From Cornus controversa (taxonomy: Eukaryota > Streptophyta > Magnoliopsida > Cornales > Cornaceae): a stretch of 64,000 nt of DNA. Shown here piece after piece: positions 35,582-46,108 of this stretch. Position 1 is the stretch's first letter. The number at the start of each line of letters is the position of its first letter. The notes below the pieces were generated by a model, which was not told the origin of the DNA, made no database searches, and saw only the letters and a list, made by a program, of their open reading frames with translations. A program made the translations under genes and the position numbers. The stretch lies in contig CM048848.1 in NCBI GenBank assembly GCA_026545225.1, positions 47,648,306-47,712,305 of the forward strand. The letters run 5' to 3'.

Positions 35582-36530
35582 TGTAATAACCCACTCCACC
35601 TGATGGTATGATATTGTCTGTTTATGGCCTAAGCCCGCAAGTTTTTGCTCTTGGGTTTGACCCCAAAAGGCCTCATACCATTTGGAAATAACACAATACA
35701 TATAAGCACATCTCGTTCTCCATACCCAAGCGATGTGGGATTGAGCACCCTGTAGCCTGCCAGTGTGGTAGCTCCCCCAGTGTCTCTCGCACCCACCCAT
35801 ATCACACCTGCCCATAAGGGTCACCACAATCCATCCCCCTAGGAGGCCCCGCGTCCCTATCGGCACACTTCCGGCTAAGTCCAGTTCTGATACCATTTCT
35901 AATAGTCTACTCCACCTAATGGTATGACATTTTCCGCTTTGGGCCTTAGCCTGTATAGTTTTGCTCTTGGGTTTTCCCCCAAAGGCCTTATACCATTTAG
36001 AGAAGCACACTACATATAAGTTCATCTCCTTCTCCACACCTAGGCGATATGGGATTGAGCACCCTGTAGCCTACCAGTGTGGTAGCTCGTCCAGTGTCTC
36101 TCGCACTTGCCCACTTCACACCCGCCCACAAGGCTCACCACAATCCACCCCCTAGGAGGCTCAACGTCCCAGTTGACACACTTTTGACTAGGTCCAGCTC
36201 TGATAACATTAGGTAGAGCGGGCTGTTATAAATGGTATCAGAGTTGAACCAAGCCGAAAGTGTGTCAACGGGGACTCTAGGCCTCCTAGGGGATGGATTG
36301 TTGTGACCCTTATGGGAAGATGATATATGGGCAGGTGTGAGAGACATTGGGTGAGCTACCACACTAGCAAGCTACAGGGTGCTCAATCCCATATCGTCTT
36401 GATGTGGAGAAGGAGATGAGCTTATATGTAATGTGTTCTCTCCAAATGTATGAGACCTTTTAGGGTAAAACTTAAGAGCAAAACCATTCGGGCTTAGGCC
36501 CAAAGCAGATAATATCATACCATCAGGTAA
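35582..36530. mobile_element. TRIM array: two minus units and one plus unit, head to head
   Basis: Minus-oriented LTRs at 35582-35828 and 35898-36142, each followed by an interior of about 65-70 bp with a purine tract (as TCCCCCTAGGAGG) and a reversed primer site (CTGATACCA / CTGATAACA). At 36209-36230 the orientation flips (GGTAGAGCGGGCTGTTATA). A plus-oriented primer site TGGTATCAGAG (36233-36243), an interior, and an LTR of about 36299-36530 follow. Same family as 18116-18686. The long minus-strand frame at 35480-36037 runs through LTR sequence and is not a gene. Confidence 0.8.
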
Positions 36531-37289
36531 TGTGGGATCAAACACATTAAGGGTCTCCATATCAAAAAAGCTCTTGGAAGATCCACAAGTGTACTATTAA
36601 ATTTGGTGTCTTTTATGTCTAGAGATCAACTAAGGATTCATGAGTGGACCGTTGAATCGTTGCTGAAAGACTGTGTGATCTAATGTTGTACATCAATTTC
36701 TTTATAGTAGATTGCTTTGTTGGACCAAGTCCACATAATTTTTTGATCTACCATTGGGGTAGGTTTTTCTATGTATAAATCTGGTGTACAAGTCCCTTTA
36801 CTTTATACATTTATTTACTGCACTTTAAATTGCTTATTATTGCCTTAAATACTTGGTTGAATGAATGCACTCCACATATTTGATAAAATGCAAACATATG
36901 AGCATATTGACATAGTAATTTAACCAGATTTGTCAAACCAATCAAAACCACATATCTTTATATGTTTAGAAAATATATTTATTTATTTGGTTTATTTGTT
37001 TGTTTCTTTGTTTAAAGGTCAAGATAAAATTGACATAAAAATATATCAAGTGATAATATATATTCATAGAATGATATAAAACCGATCATAAAAATCTAAA
37101 AAATTAGTATCAGAGAATATATCAATTAAGATATTCATTTCTTCTATTGATATTAATTCATGCATAAATTTTAAATTTATTGTGCGGATTTAGTTGATCA
37201 TTATTTCCTTCGTAGACCTATTCCACCCCCTCTAAGTCTCTCCTGCTTAAAGATCATATGATGGGTGCTTGATTGTATACCACTAGGTC

Positions 37290-38260
37290 ACTATTTTAGC
37301 CCTCTTCAGTTAGACTCCCTTTCGAGATAATTGATAAAATATGCCATCAAAGATTATGAGCAGATTATAAAGGATGAGGTTCCTACAAATAAAATTACTT
37401 TCGAAACCATCCCTTACAATTTAAGTTGCAATATGATTTGTGTCTTACCTAAAGATTGGGAAGCTAAACCCGATAAACCCCTATCTTTGGAAGGAGATGT
37501 GTTAGAGTTCCATACTGATAACCCTCTTGAGTTTTTGGAAGAGGAAACCAAAGATCAACTATCGACTGCTCGACAACAATAGTTGGTTATAAGGGCAAAG
37601 CTATACTTTGATGACCAAAGCGAGCATCCACCAATGAAGTTGGTTTTCAAAAATTTTATTTGGGGGATAACAAGGCATCTGAAGTATTTTTACATTGATC
37701 TTCACTTAGATAGTTTTCCATTATCCAAGGTACTCATCGATAATGGCTCGGCCATAAACATTATTCTAGTAAGGGTCATGAAGAAGCTGTTTAAAATAGA
37801 CAATGACCTATTACCCTTCGACATTCTTTGCAAGACTTTGTTGGGGTCCTACGAATATACAAGGTGTTCTATCATTTAGTTTACTCATTGGTAACTTGTC
37901 GATCATAACTCCATTTTACGTGATTGAGCTCCAACGGCTTATAATGCCTTGCTCAACCGAGTCTATAATTTTATATTCCCTACACTAATGCCTATCATAT
38001 TGGGAAGGGTAGGATATAGAGGTTGTTTGGGAAGATAATCAACCCTTCATTGCTAACGTTAACATGCTTGACACATCACTATACTAGGAAGACATTGGCC
38101 CAAAAATGTTGAGGACCCACAACAATTACTATGAGAAATGATATTACCTACAAGGATCTTATCAAAATTGAAACTGAACTATTAGGTTGTTTGCACCAAA
38201 AATAGCCTTTTGGTCAGTCAAGCATTTTGAAGGGGAACATCTCTTGGAACTGGGCTCATC
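37290..38260 (+). pseudogene. Ty3/Gypsy protease region, degenerate (right part of split element)
   Basis: Readings at 37331-37582 and 37583-37879 continue the Gypsy polyprotein. The segment YFYIDLHLDSFPLSKVLIDNG plus SAINIILVRVMKKL shows the aspartic-protease layout, with the catalytic triplet as DNG, a common state for this plant lineage. The following FYVIELQRLIMPC resembles the usual F.V...AYN region. Frameshifts and stops are present, and no reverse transcriptase follows, so the element is truncated. Confidence 0.7.
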
Positions 38261-39553
38261 AAAAGAAGGATAAGTCATGCTTGACCAATTTGAGCTATGA
38301 ATGAGGATAAAAAATGCCACATCAGTAGGGCAAGATTCAGCAAGGCCTGATTCACTCCCCCAAGAGAAGATAAAAGCAAGAATAGATATAATTACAAATT
38401 AACGAGACAGCTCACCCACAAAACTTGAAGAAAAGTCATGAACGAGAAGACTGTCTTGGTCGAAACCATGACGGCTAGCAGTTAAGACAATCGCAAGTTA
38501 CCTGTGATAAAGGAGTGCTCCTTATCAAACTTTCCACCTCTAGATCCTCTATTTCCTCTTTAGTAATGAACAACAAAGGAAAAGCCAAATCTGGCTCGAC
38601 CGACCCCAAAGCACTTGGCCTAAATTGCCTAGGTTTTAGAACAAGAATTTGAGGAGCATTTTTGCTCACCCAAATAGGTAGTGTGCGATGCGCGAAGGAA
38701 ATCCATTACAATGAGAAAAGAATGCAACCAGAAGAAAGAACCAACAGTAAAGGACTCATTATAAGAGGATCTGAGAAGCTCTCCGACATAATTTATGTTT
38801 GTTTCCTTCTTGTTTCTTTTTCCTTCTCTTTCCACTTTGGAGTAGTCTTCACACTTTGTTCCCTTTTCCATTCTGAGCAACTGAGGCTTTGGATCTAATC
38901 CTAAGGCTATTAATTAAACAAGAGTTATCTACCCTTATTTCAGGAAACTTACTAATATTTGAACACTAATATTTCTAATATTTATTTTTTGCAGGAAGAT
39001 GTTGTAACGTCAAATTAACATAAATTTTTATTACATAAATGATAGTTTTTTCATTACATGGCTTTAATAAGAAATGAACATAACTAAATGAATATTGCCT
39101 TAATAATATTGTCCAAAGCTTAACAAAGCTTTTTATTACATAAACGATGGTCCAAATTTATATTGAACTCCGATCGAGTTCAAATTTAGATTAAACTCTA
39201 ATTGAGTTTGAACTAGCGAGCTCAAGTTGAACTTATCATGCTTCAATTGTAAAACAAACAGATGCAAACTCTCTTCACTCTTTTCCTTTCAATATTGTCA
39301 ATCCAAATCCACTTTCAATCAAAACGCAATAACAGAATTCTAATTTTATATTATTTATTTGGCTAGGCAGTAAAAGAGTTCCAATTGAAAAGGGCAAATA
39401 AGTCTTGTTTAATTAATAGTCTTAGAATTAAATCCAAAAATTATAATTAAAAGTGAGTAGATTACTCCCTACTAACGTCCACTGTTTGGTTATATCCATA
39501 TTCTATCTAGTCTATACTAGTAGTACTACTACACTTGAAATTGACATGTGATA
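38261..39553. other. Unassigned non-coding sequence
   Basis: Probably eroded TE sequence. The frames at 38475-38898 have no recognisable domain. A TTTTTATTACATAAA-type element recurs at 39026-39042 and 39129-39147. Confidence 0.35.
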
Positions 39554-39562
39554 TTTATTTAA

Positions 39563-40534
39563 GGGCAAATTACACTTACCTTCCTTCTAGATTGGCTTTA
39601 TAACACTTATCTCCCTGTGTTTTGGCCATAACACTTACCCCCCTCTAGTTTGCATATTGGTAACAAATACCCCCTTCTGTTAATCAAACTAACGGTTATT
39701 GCTGATATTATCAAAGTTTAATCTTAAAAGGACAATTACACTCTTAAAAATGTTGTGACTAAAGTTGGCGATTCTCAGCTTCAATGGCAGCTTCGGCATT
39801 GGGATAGTAGTGGCTAGTGGTTTGGCTGGAGTTGGGTCTTCTCGACAGTGGTTTCAATGGTGAGTATTGATGGCATAGGTAGTGAAGTATGGTGGAGACG
39901 GAACTGAGTGGTGGCTCGGCTGGAGATGATGTTGCTACAATTGAAGGTCCGAAGTGGGTCTGCTTACAGTAGTGGCTCATGGTGGGGGAAGTGGGTCTAC
40001 ACAACTGTTTGGGTGATGCTTGAATAATGGTGGTGGAGTTAGTGGTCTGGTGGGTCTGACTGGTATTGGGTATGTTTGGCTGAGGTAATGATGACAGTGG
40101 AGATATGGGTCATCTAGGTGCGGTAGTGGAGGTGGTGGGTCTCGGCTTCAATGGCAGCTCTGGCATTGGAATGGTAGTGGCTAATGGTTTGGTTGGAGCT
40201 GGGTCTTCTCGGTAGTGGTTTCAATGGTGAGTGTTAATGGCACAGGTGGTGAAGCTTGGTGGAGAGAGAGGTGGGTGGTGACTCGATTGGAGGTAATGTT
40301 GCTACGGTTGAAGGTCCAAAGTGGGTCTGCTCAAAGTGGTGGCTTATGGTGGGGTATAATTGTCCTTTTAAGATTAAATTTTGATGACATCAGCAATAAC
40401 TGTTAGTTTGATTGACAGAAAGGGGTATTTGTTACCAATATGCAAACTAAAGAGGGATAAGTGTTATATGCCAAAACACAGGGGAGGTTAGTGTTATAAA
40501 GTCAATCTAGAAGGGAGGTAAGTGTAATTTGCCC
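39563..40534. mobile_element. Mutator-like element 1, non-autonomous, with 9-bp TSD
   Basis: Long terminal inverted repeats of about 180 bp: the left starts GGGCAAATTACACTTACC and the right ends GGTAAGTGTAATTTGCCC. Exact 9-bp TSD TTTATTTAA at 39554-39562 and 40535-40543, the Mutator hallmark. The interior is GC-richer than its surroundings and holds a direct repeat of about 200 bp (39776-39970 and 40138-40335, around CTTCAATGGCAGCT and TGGGTCTTCTCG). No transposase. The interior could be captured host sequence. Confidence 0.95.
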
Positions 40535-40624
40535 TTTATTTAATACTCAATTACTAACACATGCATTCTTATCACTATAAATATACATAGGTCATTTAGC
40601 TAAGTTTCAAAAGAAAGCTTTAGA

Positions 40625-40657
<33 letters not shown>

Positions 40658-40659
<2 letters not shown>

Positions 40660-41622
40660 GTCAAGTGCAAAAAACACCCTCGTTATATACAGAAATGTGC
40701 AAAAATTCCCCTGATGTTCAACTAACCCCCTACAGTTTCAAAATTGTGCAAATAAAGACAAATAGTTAATTTTTCGGTATCGGAGATAGGATATGACAAA
40801 ATTATCCTTATGTTATAAATATATATAAAAAAAATGTGCAAAAAACACCCTCCAATTTAGTATGTGCAGATCACCCCCCACTAGTTATCTCCGATGTGCA
40901 AATACCCCCTCCGGCTGGTTGACCAGCATGTTTGACTTAATTTTTTTTTAAAATTCTAAAATTACCCTTCACTAGTTAATACCTTGTTTGGCTTTCTTTT
41001 ATCTACCATAACCATATATATATTTACAGGGATGAGAGAGAGAATCGAAGAGAGAGAACCCAATTTATACAAATAATTTCATATATATATATATATATAC
41101 ACACACACTCACTGTTATATGTCATCATATACACACACACTCTGTTACACACACTATTACACACATATACACACACTGTTAAACAGAGAGAGAGAACTGT
41201 TATAGAAATACCAATTAATAAAGATTACTACAACAAATGCCCCAATTTACTACGATTAATTATGCACTTAACCCTTTAATTTTTTTTATAACATAAGGGT
41301 AATTTTGTCATTTCCTATCTCCGATACCAAAAAATTAACTATTTGTCCTTATTTGAACAATTTTGAAATTGTAGGGGGTTAGTTGAACATCAGGGGGTGT
41401 TGTTGCACATTTTTGTATATAGCAGGGTGTTTTATGCACTTAACTGGTGAAGGGTAATTTTGGAATTTTAAAAAAAATTTAAGTCAAACATGCCGGTCAA
41501 CAAGTCGGAGGGGGGTATTTGCATATCGGAGATAACTAGTGGGGGGTGAATGCACATACTAAATTGAAGGGTGTTTTTTGCACATTTTTGTATATAACGA
41601 GGGTATTTTTTGCATTTAACCC
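40658..41622. mobile_element. Mutator-like element 2, non-autonomous, with 9-bp TSD
   Basis: The left end is GGGTCAAGTGCAAAAAACAC and the right end is the inverse of GGGTTAAATGCAAAAAATAC. TSD TATATATAA at 40649-40657 and 41623-41631; this lies in TA-rich DNA, so the TSD alone is weaker evidence. The inverted arms are long and rearranged: AACACCCTCCAATTTAGTAT and ACTAGTTATCTCCGATGTGC recur inverted near 41520-41580. No coding sequence. Confidence 0.88.
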
Positions 41623-41772
41623 TATATATAATAACTTACTAGTTAGTAATGACATTTGTCCTTTTTTTCTTTTCTTTTTCTTATACTTATATATGTTCTA
41701 TCACATTAAAGTCTTTTTTTTTCTCTTTGCATTTCGTGTCATATATCTATTCATATATTTCGTTAGTTACTA

Positions 41773-42668
41773 GGGTTAAATTCACTAACGTCATATCAAG
41801 TTAGGTCAAATTACACTCGAAGAGACTATTTGATCTTTATTTCTTTTACCTCCCTTAAATCTAATTTTTTCGTGACCGAAATAAATTTTTAAGTGTGAAA
41901 ATACAATTTTTTCCTTACATTATAATACCATATTATATTTTAAATAGGGTAAAATACAATGATATCTCCTAAGATTTGTCATAATTGCACTAACCTCCCC
42001 TATAATGATTTGAGATCAGATTTTAAGATAATTTTATTATTATACTCCCAAATAATTTAATAATAATAATAAAATATAATTTCTAAAATGATATGTACGC
42101 TTCAACACACACGACACCACTTTTCTGGTCGTTTTCGTCAACCCATAGTAGTGACTCACGACAAAACCCAACAACTCGGCCCACATATTCGATCTTTTGT
42201 ATGTGTGTGTATATATATCACCATGATCAAAGATCTTTGAAAATAATTTGTGATAGAATTTTTGACAATTGATTAGATATGTTAGGAGCTAGCAAGATCA
42301 AATATCATTGGTGGTCATGGATGGTAACAATGGTGGTTAGTGTTAGAATTATAGAAATTAGATTTTTTTATTTTTATATTATTAAATTATTTGGGAGTAT
42401 AATAATAAAATCATTCTAAAATCTGATCTCAAATCATCGTAGAGAAAGTCAGTCCAATTATGGTAAATCTCAGGAGAGGTCATTATATTTTACCTTATTT
42501 GAAATAGATTGTGATATTATAATGCAAGAACAAAATTACCTTTTCACACTTGAAATTTATTCCAGTAATCGAAAAAATTGATTTATAGTAGGTGAAAGAA
42601 ATAAAAGTCAAACGGTATTTTTGAGTGTAATTTGACCTAACCTCAGAAGAGGTCAATGAATTTAACCC
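41773..42668. mobile_element. Mutator-like element 3, non-autonomous, with 9-bp TSD
   Basis: Ends GGGTTAAATTCACTAACG and TCAATGAATTTAACCC. TSD TAGTTACTA at 41764-41772 and 42669-42677, exact. Long inverted arms include TTTGAGATCAGATTTTA (about 42010) against TAAAATCTGATCTCAAA (about 42417). The centre (42090-42350) has no recognised coding sequence. Confidence 0.93.
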
Positions 42669-42677
42669 TAGTTACTA

Positions 42678-43640
42678 ATGTGTGACACGTCACCTAACTT
42701 TCTTTCCTTTGTACTTTATTTTCTTTAACCTCAATTTTCTTAAATTGAATTCACTAAAATCACACTACTAAAATTTGTGATGCATAGAAATGACATTAAT
42801 AAAAAAAAATTAATTTAAAAAGTTAATTAAATATTTTTTATACCACTCAACTAAATATGCTAATAAACTCATACCAACAAATAAAGAATTTAAATAAAAT
42901 TTAGGATCTAACACATTCATTAAAGAATTTTCTAAAATTGACTAATTAATTTAATGTTTTTTATTTTGATTGAAATAAAAATTTGAAAAGTTATTGTTCA
43001 TTTAGTTCACAATTCACCATATTTCATTTCTTTGTCAACGTATTTAATTTATTTAAGTTTTCAAATTAAAATTGAAGTCATTTTTATTTAAAATCAGCAC
43101 ATTTTCTTCAAAAATAAACAACATATTTTGCCATCTCAACGATTCCAATTCTATTTTTAACGAAGTTAATTTCTCTTTTCAAAACTCAATTTAAAATTTC
43201 AAATATATTTTTAGAAATAATATATGTATATATACATATTTAGAGAGATAAATAAAGTTTAAATAAATACTTATAAATTATATAGCTTCAACACAATTAA
43301 AATTAGAGTGAGAATTTATAAAAGTGAAAATATAAAAAGATTAATATTTAATATTATTTTATTACATTTCTTACTCTTTAAAAAATGTATAATATTATTA
43401 TATTACTTTTCTTTAGTATTGCACTTTATTGCTGAGAAGAGTTATAATATTATTTTATTAAATTTCTTTTTCTTTTGGTAACTTTAGGAAATCCATTTTG
43501 TAATATCTCATACCCTTAAAAACAAGATTGTTTTAACTATTATAGGTGCTATTACTGGTTAACTTACAAGAGACGATTCGACCTCTACTCATGCAAGACA
43601 TAAACCTAATTTTATTTGACATAATCATCATAATATAATA
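42678..43640. other. AT-rich spacer
   Basis: Very AT-rich, without open frames of note or recognisable repeats. It may act as the distal 3' side of BAHD copy 3, but nothing specific supports this. Confidence 0.4.
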
Positions 43641-43654
43641 TTTTATACACAGTA

Positions 43655-43752
43655 CTCCCTCTGTCCCAAAATATATGGGTACTTCGGGAACTGACTCACA
43701 AAGTTGTGAGTCACAGTTCCCGAAGTAACCAAGAATTTTGGGACGGAGGGAG
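43655..43752. mobile_element. Stowaway MITE, 98 bp, TA TSD
   Basis: Starts CTCCCTCTGTCCCAAAATA and ends TTTTGGGACGGAGGGAG, the Stowaway (Tc1/mariner) TIR, with TA on both sides (43653-43654 and 43753-43754). The inner part is a near-perfect hairpin (ACTTCGGGAACTGACTCACA and its inverse). The minus-strand frame across it is incidental. Confidence 0.95.
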
Positions 43753-43759
43753 TATTTGA

Positions 43760-44165
43760 TAAGTGTCATTTTGTACTTTTTGACCATAAATACTTTTAAC
43801 TCTTAGCAAATGACTAAAACCTTTTTAGATATTTACTTGAATCTTCACAATTTGGATGGCTTTGTCGCTCAATAGCCAATACTTGCATAGAAATTTTCCA
43901 AGAACTCACCCTATATTCCAAATTCTTGAGTAAATAAAAAATGACATGAAACATAGATAAATTGTTCATTTTAAATAAAATATTTATAACACTCATATTA
44001 ATGACCCATACCCGTTGGATGTTGAGGTGGGTCACCACATATTCAGTATGACTGGATGGTTAGCCTCCAATTATTGTTCATTCAAGGAGGCTACGATGAA
44101 AATAATAAATAAAGTTATACATTTATGATTATGGAACATGTAATTGAAACCAACTTGTTAAATGC
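43760..44165. other. 3' side of BAHD copy 3
   Basis: No gene or repeat recognised. It shows less similarity to the 3' flanks of the other copies, apart from the last bases before the stop (ATTGAAACCAACTTGTTAAA). Confidence 0.35.
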
Positions 44166-45605
44166 TTACAGAAGCTTAAGGCCATGGACGAAGATTGAAG
44201 CAAAAGCATCCATTGTGATATTTGGGAAGGACACACCAATCTCCACATCTCCTTGAGAATCCCTGCACTCACTGACGGAAAAGGCCCCCGTAAAATCTAT
44301 TGAAACAATTTCGCTCTTTCGTGGCCTTCCCCACCCAAAATCCGGTTCGTAGAGGCCGATTTTGGGTGATCCTGCCACCGACATCAATCGGTCAAATTTC
44401 ACAGTTTTAAAATCGGACAGCCAATTTTCCAAACCTTTCAACACTCCCTCTGGCTCGCCATTGTGAAGCCTTCTGTCAATAGCCTCTCCAAACGAATCCA
44501 CTGCTACAAAAAAGCCTTCTTTTTCTTCCATTAGTTTGCTATGTCGTACCGTTACCAAACAAGGTGCTAAGCAATTACCAAAGTAAGTTGCAGGTATGGG
44601 TGGATCCAAACGTTCTCGACAATCTGCTGCGAAAATAAAGTGATCCAATTCATCATCATCGTCATCGTCGTCCATCCTAGTGCTTGCGCGTGATTTTAAA
44701 ATGCAAATCCACATATAGGCACACGTTACCATGAATGTCGATACATGTAATGGTAGGGTCGAATTCTGTCTCCGACGATGGGCGATAACCGATTCCTTGA
44801 GTCGTTGAACATCAATTCGGGCTAGGACAAACGTGGCTCGAACATTGTTGGCAATCCCAAGCCGAGACGGAGTTTGGCAGAGCTCTTCTTTATTTTTCTT
44901 TTCACAAATTTGGGTCCAAAAAATTATATCTAGCCCAGTTGGGTCTTTTATGATAGTCCTGTCACAAAATGGGAGGTGCCCACCAGCTAACAATTGGGCA
45001 TCACTGCCAAATTTAGCAATGGAAGCCCATGACTTCAAGAAACCGTGGAAGGCCTTACCGTCGGCCAGAACATGGTGGTAGGCAAAGCCAAAACAAATCC
45101 CAGTATCCGGAAAAAGTGTGACCTGAAGTGCTGCAAGTGGGACTACTATTAGTGTCCCCGAATCGGTCACATTGGTATATCTCTCTGGCAACTGAGGGAT
45201 GAAGTGATAAAATTGATCAGCGTTTCGTGCTTGATTTGATGAAAGGTAATTAAAATCGTTACTAGACTCAGCAAAGGTTAGTGGAACTGAGTCACCCTCG
45301 GCGTAACGAATTTTGGGCTTGCTAGAATTGTACGAGTGAATTATCAAGTTACCAGCCAGAGGGAAAGTGTGTTTGAGAGTCAGAGATAGTGTGTGTTTGA
45401 GATGAGGAATGAGGGTGTCTGTGAAATGGGTCTTAGAGTGATGGAACTCACAGAAGAGAAGCTTTTGGATTGGAGGTAGCTGTAGCCAAGGAAAGTCGAA
45501 AAAAGTGAGGGGGAGAAACTGATTGGCCACCGCACCTGGTGGAGGCGAAACTCGGCAGTTTTCCATCACTTTCACCGAATTGGCTGCCGGAGTAATGTGT
45601 TGCAT
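44166..45605 (-). CDS. BAHD acyltransferase, copy 3 (phenolic glycoside malonyltransferase-like)
   Basis: Intact single-exon frame of 479 residues, the longest of the five. The extra residues come from a short insertion near 245-253 (around SRLGIANN) and an expanded acidic tract, MDDDDDDDE, at 311-319. Motifs: HVLAD at 178-182, YFGNC at 341-345 and DFGWG at 422-426. The N-terminus (MENCRVSPPPGAV) is closer to copies 4 and 5 than to copies 1 and 2. No targeting peptide, so probably cytosolic. Role inferred from the family: acylation of a sugar hydroxyl on phenolic or flavonoid glycosides using acyl-CoA. Its promoter is unusual: a five-copy repeat of about 61 bp begins about 70 bp upstream of the ATG. 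Likely functional; donor and acceptor unknown. Confidence 0.95.
   Translation of the reverse strand: MQHITPAANSVKVMENCRVSPPPGAVANQFLPLTFFDFPWLQLPPIQKLLFCEFHHSKTHFTDTLIPHLKHTLSLTLKHTFPLAGNLIIHSYNSSKPKIRYAEGDSVPLTFAESSNDFNYLSSNQARNADQFYHFIPQLPERYTNVTDSGTLIVVPLAALQVTLFPDTGICFGFAYHHVLADGKAFHGFLKSWASIAKFGSDAQLLAGGHLPFCDRTIIKDPTGLDIIFWTQICEKKNKEELCQTPSRLGIANNVRATFVLARIDVQRLKESVIAHRRRQNSTLPLHVSTFMVTCAYMWICILKSRASTRMDDDDDDDELDHFIFAADCRERLDPPIPATYFGNCLAPCLVTVRHSKLMEEKEGFFVAVDSFGEAIDRRLHNGEPEGVLKGLENWLSDFKTVKFDRLMSVAGSPKIGLYEPDFGWGRPRKSEIVSIDFTGAFSVSECRDSQGDVEIGVSFPNITMDAFASIFVHGLKLL
44656..44678. repeat. Trinucleotide run encoding an acidic tract in copy 3
   Basis: CATCATCATCGTCATCGTCG-type run coding on the minus strand for seven consecutive Asp. 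Equivalent shorter runs lie in copies 1 (5198-5210), 4 and 5. Tract length varies between copies: Asp5-Glu, Asp2-His-Asp2-Glu, Asp7-Glu and Asn-Glu-Asp2-Glu3. Confidence 0.8.
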
Positions 45606-45673
45606 ATTGCTATATACTCGTATCTAGAAAGAGTAGTGCTATCGGGTATGTTATATATCTGATGTTTCATATT

Positions 45674-45969
45674 ATATACATGTATATATTCAATTGGGAT
45701 GTGACATATGAAGCAAAGTACTATTACTTTCAGATATACATGTATATATTCCAATTGGGACTTTGACATATGAAGCAAAGTACTATTACTTTCAGATATA
45801 CATGTATATATTCAATTGGGACTTTGACATATGAAGCAAAGTATTATTACTTTCAGAATATATTCAATTGGGACTTTGACATAAGAAGCAAAGTACTATT
45901 ACCTTCAGATATACGTGTATATATTCAATTGGGACTTTGACATATGAAGCAAAGTACTATTACTTTCAG
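45674..45969 (-). repeat. Five-copy promoter repeat of BAHD copy 3
   Basis: Five head-to-tail copies of a unit of about 61 bp ending at 45733, 45795, 45856, 45908 and 45969. The fourth has lost about 10 bases. Each carries CAATTGGGACTTTGACATA, GAAGCAAAGTA and TATTACTTTCAG. The GAAGCAAAG core with its CATATG/CATTTG flank corresponds to the single block found upstream of copies 1 and 2 at a similar distance from the ATG. The array starts about 70 bases upstream of the copy 3 ATG, so it lies in the promoter or 5' UTR. Confidence 0.85.
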
Positions 45970-46108
45970 CAATAATGTCGATAGGTGAAAGATCCATTGA
46001 ATGCAGGAATGCAACCAACCTACCGATGTATATGTGGATGGGACTCCTCTACCATTCTGTTTTTTTCTTTTTTATTTTCTATGTGCTTTGTAATCAAATG
46101 TTAAATAT

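Larger units (their letters stand above)
33869..37289. other. Block interrupting the Gypsy element, with TRIM array inside
   Basis: Separates the Gypsy gag from the protease part. It holds AT-rich sequence, a two-copy repeat (34315-34725), the TRIM array (35582-36530) and, near 36700-37250, sequence resembling the end of a Copia LTR (CTATTCCACCCCCTCTAAGT). It is probably one or more nested insertions. No TSD could be fixed and no gene is seen. Confidence 0.45.

Noticed and set aside
35480..36037. Minus-strand open frame of 185 codons
   Set aside because: It runs through two TRIM LTRs and their interiors; the LTR family is non-coding and other copies do not keep this frame.
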